Assembly: GCA_027575765.1 (NCBI GenBank)
Contig: JANBPT010001207.1
Location: 1-12,448, forward strand
Direction of reading: 5' to 3'
Length of the DNA: 12,448 nucleotides
From: Tieghemiomyces parasiticus
Taxonomy: Eukaryota > Kickxellomycota > Dimargaritomycetes > Dimargaritales > Dimargaritaceae
The notes below the pieces were generated by a model. The model saw only the letters and a program-made list of their open reading frames with translations. It did not search any database and was not told the origin of the DNA. Each line of letters begins with the position of its first letter. The stretch's first letter is position 1. Position numbers and translations under genes: made by a program. Below are positions 1 through 8,837 of this stretch, one piece after another.

Positions 1-2
1 CC

Positions 3-1512
3 GCCGGCGCCGCACTGCTACCCCACGCCACCAATGGCAACGTCGACAATTACCACCGTCACCAGGACGCGGCGACAACCAGCACCACCGCACACCACCG
101 GACACATCGCTACTCCCTAGGCACCTACCCGAACGTCGCCCCGCCACGGTACCATCGCCAGGCCACCACCGATTCGGCGATGAGTAATGACTCTGACACC
201 TCGCTGCCCGACTACGTGTGCACCATCCAGCGGGAGGGCCGACTGGAAATGAAGATGGAGTTCGACGACAACGACACTCGTTCCAAGCATCGCGTTTGGA
301 GGTAAGTCACGCTATACGTTCCCCTGCATCGGCTGCGCTCGCCTTTATCCCTCGCTATAGGGAGAGGCAAGGCGGCACACAGGCTTCTCTCACCCAAAAC
401 ACCACCGACTCAGTCTAACCTCCCTCTCCCCCCGGCGTAAATGTTTTTCCCTCCATCTCACCTGCTCGCCATGTCCATGTGCCACAGAACCCGCTACGTT
501 CAGCTGTGGGGCACCTGCCTCCGCATCTACGCCAAGAAACCACGGTCGCCTGAGGTAAATTACAGAAGACACTGGGATGTTTGCTACCAGATGAAACCCA
601 GACGTCAGGCTGTAGAGTTCGGTGGGGGGGGGTGAGGCCGCTGATCAACTGACTGCTGTTTCTCCAATACACCCTTCTTGAGGAATCGGTAGTTGGGAGT
701 CCCAAAGCCTATGGGGCAGTCCCGCTTACCTCTCCCCCTCCATCTCCCCCCACATGCACGCCACCTCCGCAGTGAGGACTCTCTCGGCCTTGCCTCCGGT
801 CGCCCAGCAGCTGGTCAACTCCCTAACCTGTATCCCCCCCACCTACTTGCCATCACTCGCCCTCACCGTTTACCAACCTCAGGATACGCTCCCACTCCAC
901 AACATCAATATGCAAAAGGTCCAGGCTGGGCTGGCACTCGACTACCATAAGAAACGCCACGTCTTCCGTGTCCACGCCGACGGGCTCCAGTTCCTCCTGC
1001 AGGGCGTATCTTCCATGGAAATGATATACTGGATTGACGCCCTCCAAGCCAGCGCCAACATAGCCCTGCCCATCGAAGAGAGAGTAAGTTTCTAGTGCCA
1101 CTATAATCAAACGCCAACCTACGTTGGCAGTGATGAGGGCCTGTCATTCAACAGCCGCGCTACCGTTCCTCACTTGATGTAGAGGAGGGAGGGTAAGGCC
1201 CGGCCGCCGTCTTTCTCTCCATCAAAGAATAAGCAGTGGTAGTGGACAGGCGTCACTTGCTGCATATCATAACCAATCCCGCAAGGTTCGCTATCTGCCT
1301 TTGGGCTGCTAACTACCCTCCCCCCTCGGTTTAGATTAACAAGTGCCTTTGGAGCAACACGCAAACACAGTGCAGTATTACTAACCACCCAATCACAAAT
1401 GTGGCCATTGCTACCTGCTCCTGCTTTTGCCATCCTCCCACTCCGCTTCCAACAGAAAATTCCGCGCTTTACACCACTTTCGCGGAGATACCGCCAGATG
1501 CTTTTAAGCTAG
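3..1512 (+). CDS. PH-domain protein, 3' part (5' end outside window)
   Basis: Partial gene, exons 3-301, 488-554, 883-1083 and 1456-1512, giving 207 visible residues. Donors are GTAAGT, GTAAAT and GTAAGT; acceptors end CACAG, CTCAG and ACAG; every phase matches (2, 0, 0). The first ~65 residues are a low-complexity His/Thr/Asn-rich linker, open from the left edge. A PH domain follows: a strand with REGRLEMKMEF, then KHRVWRTRYVQLWGTCLRIY across the first junction, then DYHKKRHVFRVHADGLQFLLQ, and a closing helix with the conserved Trp in EMIYWIDALQ. The order and the 'KKRHVFRV...FLLQ...W' spacing resemble PH domains of the EFA6/spectrin-like class and a fungal family whose PH domain ends in an acidic-Arg motif followed by a basic tail. 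That supports the last exon, which adds KIPRFTPLSRRYRQ before TAG. The role is probably membrane phosphoinositide binding. No Sec7 or other catalytic domain is visible, so the full protein's function cannot be named. Confidence 0.82.
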
Positions 1513-2031
1513 AAACCCACAGTCCCCCTCCCTTTTCCAGACCTATATCACTCATGTACAGTCTTCTTAATTATCCCTTTGAACGCTCCCCATTTGCTTG
1601 CCCTTCTGCTATCATGTTTCGAACAAGCTATATGACACTTATTGATGATTTAAATACAAGATATTCACTATGTTAAACCCGTGCTCGCGTGCGCCACCGG
1701 CTTGATACCCTGCCTGGGAAACATCTACACCAAAGACCGCTTGCCCACTATAAACATGCTTTTAAAAAGGTGCAAGGGCAAGGAAAGCCATGGCCTGGGC
1801 GCGATCCCTCCTCCCCCCCTCTACAGGGTGACCCAGCGAGAGGGAGCGTCGAGGCACCTGTCGATGACTACCGTTAGCCATTTTGCCATGCCGCTGACAT
1901 GGGACATATGTAGCACCTGTAAATCTTGGCCCCCATCTGAACTCATTCTATAAATTAGCCAGCCGTACCGCTCCCCGGTCGTTCTTCCCTTTTCCCTCAT
2001 TCCCTTTTTCGCAACTACCACACCCAGCGAC
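1513..2031. other. Intergenic region with EMC10 promoter
   Basis: No supportable gene. Open frames here are short, lack family motifs and do not share the exon codon bias. The right end holds a TATA-like box and a pyrimidine-rich stretch leading to the EMC10 start. The left part is moderately AT-rich and probably includes the 3' UTR of the PH-domain gene. Confidence 0.6.
1949..1956 (+). promoter_or_regulatory. TATA-like box upstream of EMC10
   Basis: TATAAATT lies 83 bases before the EMC10 ATG. It is followed by a C/T-rich stretch typical of fungal core promoters and leaders. This is seen by eye only; no transcript start is known. Confidence 0.45.
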
Positions 2032-3413
2032 ATGCGGACCCCAACACTTCTGGCCAGCACGATCGCAGCTCTGTTCTTCACGGTGGCCCGGGCTTCGAGG
2101 GATGCCGCCGTGGATGGTAGCCAGGTACGAGTAATCCCCTTACAGACCCGCTCTGTCCTCTATGGAACACGATTCCCTGACACGCATCCTGTCACCAGCC
2201 TCTGGCTTTACAACGGAGACCGCATTATTATGGACGCCACACGGAGTAGCATCTCAACTTTGCCAGTAGTAGTGGAGTGTCTGCGAACCCAACAAGTCTT
2301 GTGTATATCGCTTAAATCTTCTAACCCCGGACACCTTTATATCTTGTCCTTCACACCTGTGAACTCCCCCCCACCCCCCCTTCTCCTGCGTATCTGGCGA
2401 TCTGTAGAACCGGCAATGGTCGGTATATTTCTCGAAGCTCCTGTCCCTGGACACTAGTGCAGGCCCCCACCAGAACTGGTTGAAACGAGGCGAGGTGACC
2501 GTGATCCCCGGCCAAGTCCGCCCCGAGTTTGTCCCTACCAAAACGGAGGTGGCGGCTGCTACCGCTGACATTCAGGCTTTGGACCGTGCGGCCGCCAGCC
2601 TAGGCCTCCTCCCCACCGACCCTAACGGTGCCCGGGTGGCTAGCGACTCCGCCGCGTCGTGGTACGCAGTGGGCCTTGTCGGAACGGCTGCGACCCCGGA
2701 GACCTATCTATCGTTCGCCCCGGCCTGCCAGTTAAGCGCCGACGATACCAATCCCGCCCAATTGGTGTTCAACCTTAACGAACAGGATGACGTGCTATCT
2801 ACGGAGTTTTACGCCGGGGAGGCTGTCCGCTGCTTGATCAGCGAAACCACCACCGCTAACCCTCACACAGTCGACCTGAACTTTACCGCCGTCGCTATCC
2901 GCCCAAGTGCTGGCCCAACGTAAGTACTATTGGCTTACAGAATGAAGGACGGATTGTAGCTCTAGTTTAGCAGACATTTCTCCCCCTACTCGTTTCCATG
3001 GTATACCACTGGTATTACACTGTTGGGCAACCTAGCTGTGCGAAGATAGCTTCCAAGTAAAGGCCAATCGACTGCTACGCGAGCGCCCCCTTCCCCTCCT
3101 ACACCGCGGTATTTTATATACGTTGCCCACTGTTTGCACCACACGGATGCTTACCGCTCGCCCACTTCCTACCACAACCACTTCCCCCCTCACTCTACAC
3201 TTGCCCTTTCTCTTCTTCGACAGCCCCAGGCTGGTGCAGCGCATACCGTCGGATGGGCAACCTGGAACAGACAAGAAGGAGGAGGAGTCCAAGAGTTTCA
3301 TTGTCAAATACTGGTATATTATCTTACCCCTCATGCTGCTTACGTTGATTCCCGTCGGTGGCGGCGAAGGCGAGGGCGACCGCCTGAGTACCCCACGATC
3401 GGGTGGACGCTAA
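2032..3413 (+). CDS. EMC10: ER membrane protein complex subunit 10 (EMC10)
   Basis: Three exons (2032-2124, 2474-2919, 3224-3413) give 242 residues, close to the human (~260) and yeast (~200) proteins. Splice sites are CAG|GTACGA ... CACCAG|AAC and AC|GTAAGT ... CGACAG|CCCC, with phases 0 and 2 consistent. Residues 1-21 form a signal peptide (hydrophobic LLASTIAALFFTVA, likely cleavage after ARA). Residues ~32-175 are the lumenal beta-sandwich part, with the family-like segment around ACQLSADD and two cysteines, C116 and C151, that could pair (inference). After an acidic/basic linker comes the hallmark C-terminal membrane segment at ~205-224, with KSFIVKYWYIILP, very close to the KYW-Y-I-P motif of animal EMC10. 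A Gly/Glu-rich tail follows, also typical. EMC10 is an accessory subunit of the EMC, which inserts tail-anchored and multipass proteins into the ER membrane. The first codon of exon 2 was set by phase: the upstream alternative TGCAG acceptor gives an in-frame stop. Confidence 0.9.
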
Positions 3414-3638
3414 GGTAGTCTCACTGGTCTTGCCTATGTTCCCCGCCGGTGGATTGATGGGACCCCTCCCGCTTCAGCCTTCAAGTTATCGTACAATTTA
3501 ACTAGTGCAAGTTAAAATAATCAGGATGCCATTTATAGTGTAATTATGATCGAACAGTTAGGATAGTCTTAAATCTTAATCAAGGGTGGGTGGATCCTTT
3601 ACGGGTAGTGGGTAACGTGCAGTTGGAGGTGGGCAGGG
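3414..3638. other. Shared 3' region of convergent genes
   Basis: This is the interval between the EMC10 stop (+) and the stop of the small secreted protein gene (-). The middle is AT-rich and contains a short inverted repeat. It probably holds both 3' UTRs and polyadenylation signals. Confidence 0.55.
3497..3516. repeat. 7-bp inverted repeat between convergent genes
   Basis: TTTAACT (3497-3503) and AGTTAAA (3510-3516) form a perfect 7-bp stem with a 6-base loop. It sits about 84 bases past the EMC10 stop and 120 bases past the other gene's stop, in AT-rich sequence, so a role in 3'-end formation is possible. A stem this short and AT-rich could also be chance. Confidence 0.4.
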
Positions 3639-3854
3639 CTACGTGGTGCCCGAGGCCTTAATGGGCTTTCTAGGGTTCTTGGTAGGTTTCTTGACTTTTC
3701 TAGGGCCCCCGATGAGTGGGCCGGTCTGATCCCAGTCAAAGCGGCAAGGGAGGGACTTGTCAGTGGCAGCAGACCGAGGATCAGCGGGAGCGGCGAAAGT
3801 CGAACCCACAAGAGCCGCAAGGACAGCGAGGGAGATCAGCGAGGTGCGGTGCAT
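3639..3854 (-). CDS. Small secreted protein, 71 aa
   Basis: Single-exon frame from an ATG at 3854 (A at -3) to TAG. Residues 1-21 are a textbook signal peptide: MHR, then a hydrophobic core of Leu/Ala/Ile/Val, and a TFA|APADP cleavage site. The mature peptide would be about 50 residues with one cysteine (SLPCRFDWDQTG), a Gly-Pro turn (IGGPRK) and a basic Lys/Pro-rich tail (KKPTKNPRKPIK). One cysteine argues against a disulfide-stabilised toxin or hydrophobin. I recognise no family. It could be a cell-wall-associated peptide or an effector-like protein, but that is open. A TATA run lies about 130 bases upstream on the minus strand. The clear signal peptide, good start context and codon use favour a real gene; short length and lack of a known family keep confidence moderate. 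Confidence 0.62.
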   Translation of the reverse strand: MHRTSLISLAVLAALVGSTFAAPADPRSAATDKSLPCRFDWDQTGPLIGGPRKVKKPTKNPRKPIKASGTT

Positions 3855-3981
3855 GATGGTTGAGTCGTGAAAGAGCTGGTATAAGGCGATGGAGCGGGAT
3901 TAGGCAGTTAATAGTAATAATTTCAAACGGGTGGCAGCGGAAGGGCGGTGAAGAATCAAGGGAAGGCCCGCAAGATCACTG

Positions 3982-3991
3982 TATATATATA
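3982..3991 (-). promoter_or_regulatory. TATA run upstream of the small secreted protein gene
   Basis: TATATATATA, about 128 bases before the minus-strand ATG at 3854. It is self-complementary, so orientation is assigned only from the neighbouring gene. Confidence 0.35.
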
Positions 3992-4574
3992 GATTCGACC
4001 TGGCGTAAGGTGGCTGAGCGGATATACCCACCCCCCCTCTCTATGGTACAGAGCCACTCTGCTCCGTGAGGTGCTCTGACCTTCATACAACTGTGGCCGT
4101 ATGCGTAAAATCCTTAAAGCTGCTGATAAAACAGCCAATCCAGGCTAGAAATCCCTTAAGGTTGCACAGATGGGTGTGACGAATACATGAGTAAAACGCA
4201 ACCAGGGTTGCCGTTGACTTTGGCACTGGACGGACCTCTCATTTAGGACGGTAGGCCGGTGAGGGTGAGAGATAGTAAGGGAGGGGAATAGGGGGGGGAG
4301 AGTGTTCTCGTGGCCAGGGCACACACCAACGTCGTCAAGTTGCCCTCGGGCCGCCTGCAGTTGAGGACGAGGGAAAACTAGAGAGAGGAGGGAGCGAGGT
4401 GATGGTAGCACAGATTACGACGATTAGGTAGTACGGTTCTCAGCGCGTGAACGACCATATGCACATTGGGATGCTTCGGTAGGGGCAATGAAGGCCTGGG
4501 CAGAGAAAGGGTTGAGTCGCTGGAGCCGACATGGAGAGAAGTATCAGAAAATACGCCCGGCCTGCTTCGAACTG

Positions 4575-4605
4575 GAGGGGGGTGGTGACGAAACCCACCC
4601 CCCTC
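4575..4605. repeat. Perfect 11-bp GC-rich hairpin
   Basis: The left arm GAGGGGGGTGG (4575-4585) and right arm CCACCCCCCTC (4595-4605) are exact reverse complements with a 9-base loop. No coding frame explains it. It could fold in RNA from either strand. Confidence 0.75.
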
Positions 4606-5583
4606 GCCGCATATCTTCAGCTTGGCCCATCTGCTCGTAGACGGTGGTTTTGTTTATATAGCTATCGACTACACACCAAACACGGACCGTTTCGGTACGT
4701 ATAGCTGACTAGAATAAGGACAACTGCATGAAATCACTGTTTCGGGGGAGTACATTGACCAATTGTCTACACCGCTGAGAAAATTACAAAAGGTGTCACC
4801 AAGCAGCGCCCATCCTTATCACACTGACGATCCCACATCATATATTGTCCAGATGCCCACTAGATTCATACATTCTCTTCCGAGGGTATGCTGGCCAGTA
4901 TAGCTGACTTATAGCGCCACCACACCCACATCCCTTGGTCTGAAAGAGGGACAGACGGGTCGATGGGGGGCGGGGAAGACGAGAGGTCGAGGAGGAGGCG
5001 AGAGCGTGCGGGAGCGGCGTGTAACCATTCCTATAAAACTCACTGTCCTGTTCCATTCGTTGTGTTAGCCCTCCTTCCACTTTTATTTTTCCTCGAGGTG
5101 GGGAGGAGGGGTTGCTGGCGCTTACTTTGGGAAGGAGGGCTACGAAGTACAAAACTACGGTAAGCAGCACCTCCAATGGACTAGGCTGATGCTTAGCACA
5201 ACAGCTTGCTGATCCGTGGCTCTAGACGGCGGCCCTTCGCCTGTGGTTCGGGGTTCCTTCATTTCACATGGTTGAGATTATCCCTCGATCACCCCAGTTT
5301 GAGGATATTCATTTTCATCCCAAATCTTTTCTCTACTCTAGACAGTATAAGCTTATTGACCGAAACAAGATCCGTAAGCAAAGATCGCAAACCTAATGCC
5401 TCCATTAGAGTAGACCCACTTCGCCGGCTATCAGCTTTCCGTCGTGCTGCTGCGACATATCCGCACCATTTTCTTCCTGCCGTACGCTACAGGCCAGGCA
5501 CCTACCTCTCTCTTGGCATTGTGACCATTCTACACTTGCCACCTGGCTTCTGACGCCATAGATCGGAGCGATGTTGAGGTGGC

Positions 5584-5610
5584 TGCGCCTTTCCATATAA
5601 AAAAGGCGCA
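5584..5610. repeat. 9-bp hairpin with a TATA-like loop
   Basis: TGCGCCTTT (5584-5592) and AAAGGCGCA (5602-5610) are exact reverse complements around the 9-base loop CCATATAAA. The motif TATAAAAAA begins in the loop, about 210 bases before the ATG at 5809, so this may be part of that gene's core promoter. Confidence 0.65.
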
Positions 5611-5808
5611 ACGCTAAGCCTTACCTCCTTGATACGGATACTCCTGCTATTCTACCCAACTGCGCCAAGCTGCTTCTCCCCCCCTCCCTTTCCAATATTT
5701 AGCTCCATCATATTTTTGAACTACTTGCAGCCAATTTTGATATACCCCAACACTGTGCACTGTACACTCCCCTCCCTGCATTGATTAGACCACCCCCAAT
5801 CGCCAAAT

Positions 5809-6589
5809 ATGGCGAATCAGGATAATGCTGCCCAGGCTTACCATAAGCTGCGCTCTGAGGCCTCTGCAGTAACCACAGCAGATCCGAGTCAGGAGATGCA
5901 GGTCTGTCTCAAGGTTAGTAGAAACTGTTGTATGGCCAGCGCCGGGATGCTCGAGTCGTAGATGGGTATTTAATTATTAATAAGCAGTACTCTTATATTT
6001 ATCAGCGGTGGATTTAATCCTCACTTTAGGTATTTCGCTATGCGGTGGAGCTAACCTGCGCTTGTTGTCAGTGTACCCCATTCCACCATACCTACCTATG
6101 CAGAATGTCCTGCATGCCTTCGGCGATCAGGGTGCCCCAGCGGCCCCCATCCTGGGCAAGCTCGGCCAACCTGACCAACTGTACCCGGGCCGCCAGGGAA
6201 AACTCTATCCGCACGGAACGTTGGGTGCCAGTCTTATGCCCGGCCCAGTGATAATCGAGTCCGCCCCGGCCTCGCTGTCATCGGAAACGCAGGCACAACA
6301 CGGTAAAAGCGTGGATACCCCTTCGGACGCCCTGTCGACGGCACCGCGTTGGCCGCACGATATTAGTGGGATAGGCAAAGGCGAAGTGCATACTGCGGCC
6401 CCCAAATTACCCGATCCCTCGCAGTCTTCGGGTAATAACCCACAGGCCAGTTACATCCTGGTCTACCGCGGTACCCCTGGCGATGACAAGAGCGGAATCT
6501 ATTTTGAGCTTGATTTGCAGAACGAGAGGGTTATATCGGCTGGTAGTCTCGGGGACTTACAGACTATCGAAGGGGGGAGTTCGAGCTAG
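5809..6589 (+). CDS. Hypothetical protein, two exons, ~196 aa
   Basis: Exon 1 is 5809-5913 (ATG with A at -3 and G at +4, an upstream C-rich leader). It is joined to 6104-6589 by an acceptor ending CTATGCAG after a pyrimidine-rich tract. Two donors are possible, AAG|GTTAGT (5914) or CAG|GTCTGT (5902). Both are phase 0 and give 196 or 192 residues; the first has the better donor. Residues 1-35 look helical (AQAYHKLRSEASAV). Residues ~36-145 are Pro/Gly/Ser-rich with short Leu-Tyr-Pro motifs (QLYPGRQGKLYPHG) and probably disordered. The C-terminal ~45 residues (SYILVYRGTPGDD ... GIYFELDLQ) alternate hydrophobics as a small beta domain would. There is no signal peptide or membrane segment. I do not recognise the family. 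The exon 2 frame has the C/G-ending codon bias of the other genes, which supports it. Confidence 0.6.
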
Positions 6590-7696
6590 ACACATTCTGG
6601 GTTAACGCTGTAAATACCCAGGATCTACAGGTGACCGGGTGATTTTACCCACACCGACACTTGCCACAACGTTCAATCTAATGCCCCTCATGAGTTGGAC
6701 GCTGGTGGAGGGGGATATACTGCCCAAGCTTAGTTTACTCACTCCTCGTCCGTATTCCCAGTCACTTTCTAAATGGCTGACAGTAATATATCATAAAACT
6801 TCCTTGTCGCTGGGTGCCTATGTCTATGAATCAGACCATTAGTATCCCCTACCCACTCGGAAGAGGCGCCAAGGTTTGGGGTGGCTCAGATTTACCTAGA
6901 GTCGATTGTGATCTGAGTGAGTGGCACTGAAGAATAATGTGCCGCCAGCAAGGACCGTCGGGATAGCGAGAGAGCAGGGGGGGGGGGCTGCAGACGGCCT
7001 AATGGACCTCCCGGGCCGCAAAAGCCTAGCCATCGGATATCACCATCGCCAAGCATCCCTTTGTCAGCCGGCCGGCAGGGCTGATCTATCAGATCCCTTG
7101 GGGGAGAGGAGTGACGCTGGAAGGTGCGGAGGAAAGTCAAGGTAGTTATGAAATAGACCCCGGGACTGCCGGAATAGGAGACGGCTAGAGACCTGCTGTG
7201 AGTGGTTGTCCAATATAATTACTCTAACCAGTCGCGCTTCCTCAATGCACGCCGAAGTAGCAAACGGTTAGCTGGGACGATATACCCTAAAACTGTCCAG
7301 GCCTTTAGAACTATGCCTAGGGCTAAATGTACCCAAAGGGCGACCCGTCCGGTTACGCTTTTGAGGCCCGAATATCGCTCTGCTAGCGGCCTGGATTGGC
7401 GTTTGTCGGCGACCAGACGGCTATTCCTACGACACTCACGCAGCTGGCCCGTGTCCCCGTGCTTAGCCCAGCCCCGCCAGATATACTCTACAGTGATCAC
7501 TCCATTCGGCCTGGGATCAGCATACCAACCCCCTCACCCCGCGCACCATTGTTATCCCTCCACCTGCCTTCCGTTCTTCACTTACCGCGCGCCTGCTGTT
7601 GCTGGTCATGATGATATGGAGGAGGGGTTGGCCAATCATGGTATTTTTAGCATGCGGCGGGGCATGCCAGCCCACGGGTTAACGTTTTCGGCCATG

Positions 7697-7730
7697 GCGC
7701 TTGCGCCTGAGAAGGGCGCGCCAAAAGCGC
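7697..7730. repeat. Two-part GC hairpin with a bulge
   Basis: The outer stem GCGCTT (7697-7702) pairs with AAGCGC (7725-7730). The inner stem GCGCC (7703-7707) pairs with GGCGC (7715-7719). The loop is 7 bases, and a 5-base bulge lies on the 3' side. Confidence 0.55.
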
Positions 7731-7923
7731 GGTAAAGGTTAGAACGTGGGCGAGGGGGGCTGGGTGTTCCTTTTGTTCGCCGTCCATAGGGCCGGGCAGC
7801 ACCTTCCGCCCATCATTCCCGGCGAGCGAATGGTAGCCCACGCCGCACTGTTCTTGCAGGGTCTCGCGCGTCGCATTGATACGATGACCGTCTGCCCGCC
7901 GCCCTCCCTGTCCCTCACTCCCC

Positions 7924-8150
7924 GTGCTCTGGCAGCGCCCCCTCCCCCCTTGCCCGCCGTACGACCGCTATGTGCACGGTTTTCTCGCCCTGGACTCGCC
8001 CGGCATACTCCCCATGTACGGTCTCTCGCTCTCTGCACGTTCCTGGCGCCTCCTCGCGCCTCTATCTTGTTTGCTACATCAGAACCGCTCAGCTGCGCCT
8101 CGCCCAGCTTTTAGGACCTTACCCCAGCGTTAGCAGCCCACTCACCCTTT
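7924..8150 (+). pseudogene. Possible frame-shifted coding relic
   Basis: One forward frame reads PYDRYVHGFLALDSPGILPM then YGLSLSARSW (about 7948-8040) with C/G-ending codons. Just after, sense-like reading moves to another forward frame, RLYLVCYIRTAQLRLAQLL (about 8057-8115). No GT/AG pair sits at the switch, so a frameshift in a decayed gene or a sequence error would be needed. The joined pattern faintly recalls the strand-rich segment before the kinase part of fungal FunK1-type proteins, but this is weak and may be coincidence. There is no start, catalytic motif or flanking domain. Confidence 0.2.
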
Positions 8151-8837
8151 TGACCATTGTCAGACCACATCCCATGTACCTTGCTCTTTGACCTTCCTAC
8201 ACCCACCCTTGTCGCCCTACTCATCACGGCATCCCCTCCACATACGCCCTATTGCATCAACGCCTCCGCACCATCCCAACCAGAGGATCCCAAGCACCTC
8301 TAAGTGCCCAGTCCAATTGCCCCACCCACGGCCAGCATTGTTCAGCCCGCCGGGTGCAATTTTAAACCTCGCAGCCAGTCCCCGGTCTTGCCGGTGCAGC
8401 ATACATCGCCAGCATCAGAGACCCCACCACCTCGCCTCGCCCCCCACTGTCTGCCTGCCTGCGTTTCAGTAGTCAGCCTGCCACAGCATTCACCCCGTCC
8501 ATCTCCAAGTCTCTCACACCGCTTCAGAGCGGCTTGGCGGGTTGCAGCGCCTCTTCTTCACTGTACCGGCCTATCACGGCTCCACCTATTCACTCGGCGG
8601 CCGACAGTCAACTTCCTTCTCCTTTATGCGCTCCGCCCGTCCTACCAAATACGAACCGACTTCCTCCGCCCCCAGCGTCAGCCGCAACGTTTCGCCCCCC
8701 TCCCCCCCTTCCATCCCGGACCGGCAACACCCAACGGGCTCGGTATTGTCTCTGCGGCGTCCTAATAGCACCCTCCGGCCCACCATTCGCCCTAGCGCTC
8801 CCCATTCCGACCCCACCACCACAACGCTTCTGCGCGA

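Larger units (their letters stand above)
3855..5808. other. Long divergent intergenic region
   Basis: About 2 kb between the secreted-protein gene (-) and the unknown two-exon gene (+). No frame here has an ATG start, consistent splice signals and recognisable protein content together. The minus-strand frame at 4838-5176 starts hydrophobically, but from a TTG. The region contains a strong G/C hairpin (4575-4605), a second hairpin enclosing a TATA-like box (5584-5610), another TATAAAA near 5032 and a pyrimidine-rich stretch at about 5670-5695. It likely holds both promoters and possibly an unannotated noncoding transcript. Confidence 0.55.
6590..8837. other. Long intergenic region upstream of the F-BAR/RhoGAP gene
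   Basis: About 2.2 kb with no intact gene I can support. It contains an 11-base G run (6977-6987), GC-rich frames around 7200-7735 without recognisable motifs, a bulged hairpin (7697-7730) and a patch near 7920-8150 that reads as protein only if the frame changes. From about 8140 it is a very C-rich, G-poor stretch in which several forward frames stay open for lack of stops. The last part probably holds the promoter and a long leader of the downstream gene; upstream exons cannot be excluded. Confidence 0.5.

Noticed and set aside
1401..1676. Alternative reading of the PH gene's last exon in a longer frame
   Set aside because: It is out of phase with the acceptor at 1455, and the phase-0 reading matches the expected basic tail.
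4145..4411. Minus-strand frame with an acceptor-like CTGCAG
   Set aside because: No matching upstream exon with donor and ATG, and no recognisable protein content.
4440..4560. U6-like or tRNA-like fragment (GATGCTTCGGTAGGGGC)
   Set aside because: Only a few bases resemble U6, the rest does not follow, and no tRNA cloverleaf or B-box fits.
4838..5176. Minus-strand frame of 112 codons starting with a hydrophobic, signal-like stretch
   Set aside because: The first codon is TTG, not ATG. The next ATG removes the hydrophobic part, and the rest is low-complexity with no family motif.
5206..5553. Forward frame of 115 codons
   Set aside because: It starts from TTG, lacks a motif, and sits in AT-richer sequence without gene-like codon bias.
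7202..7735. Forward 177-codon open frame
   Set aside because: It begins from a non-ATG codon, is Arg/Pro/Ser-rich without motifs, and overlaps similarly open frames on both strands, as expected in GC-rich intergenic DNA.
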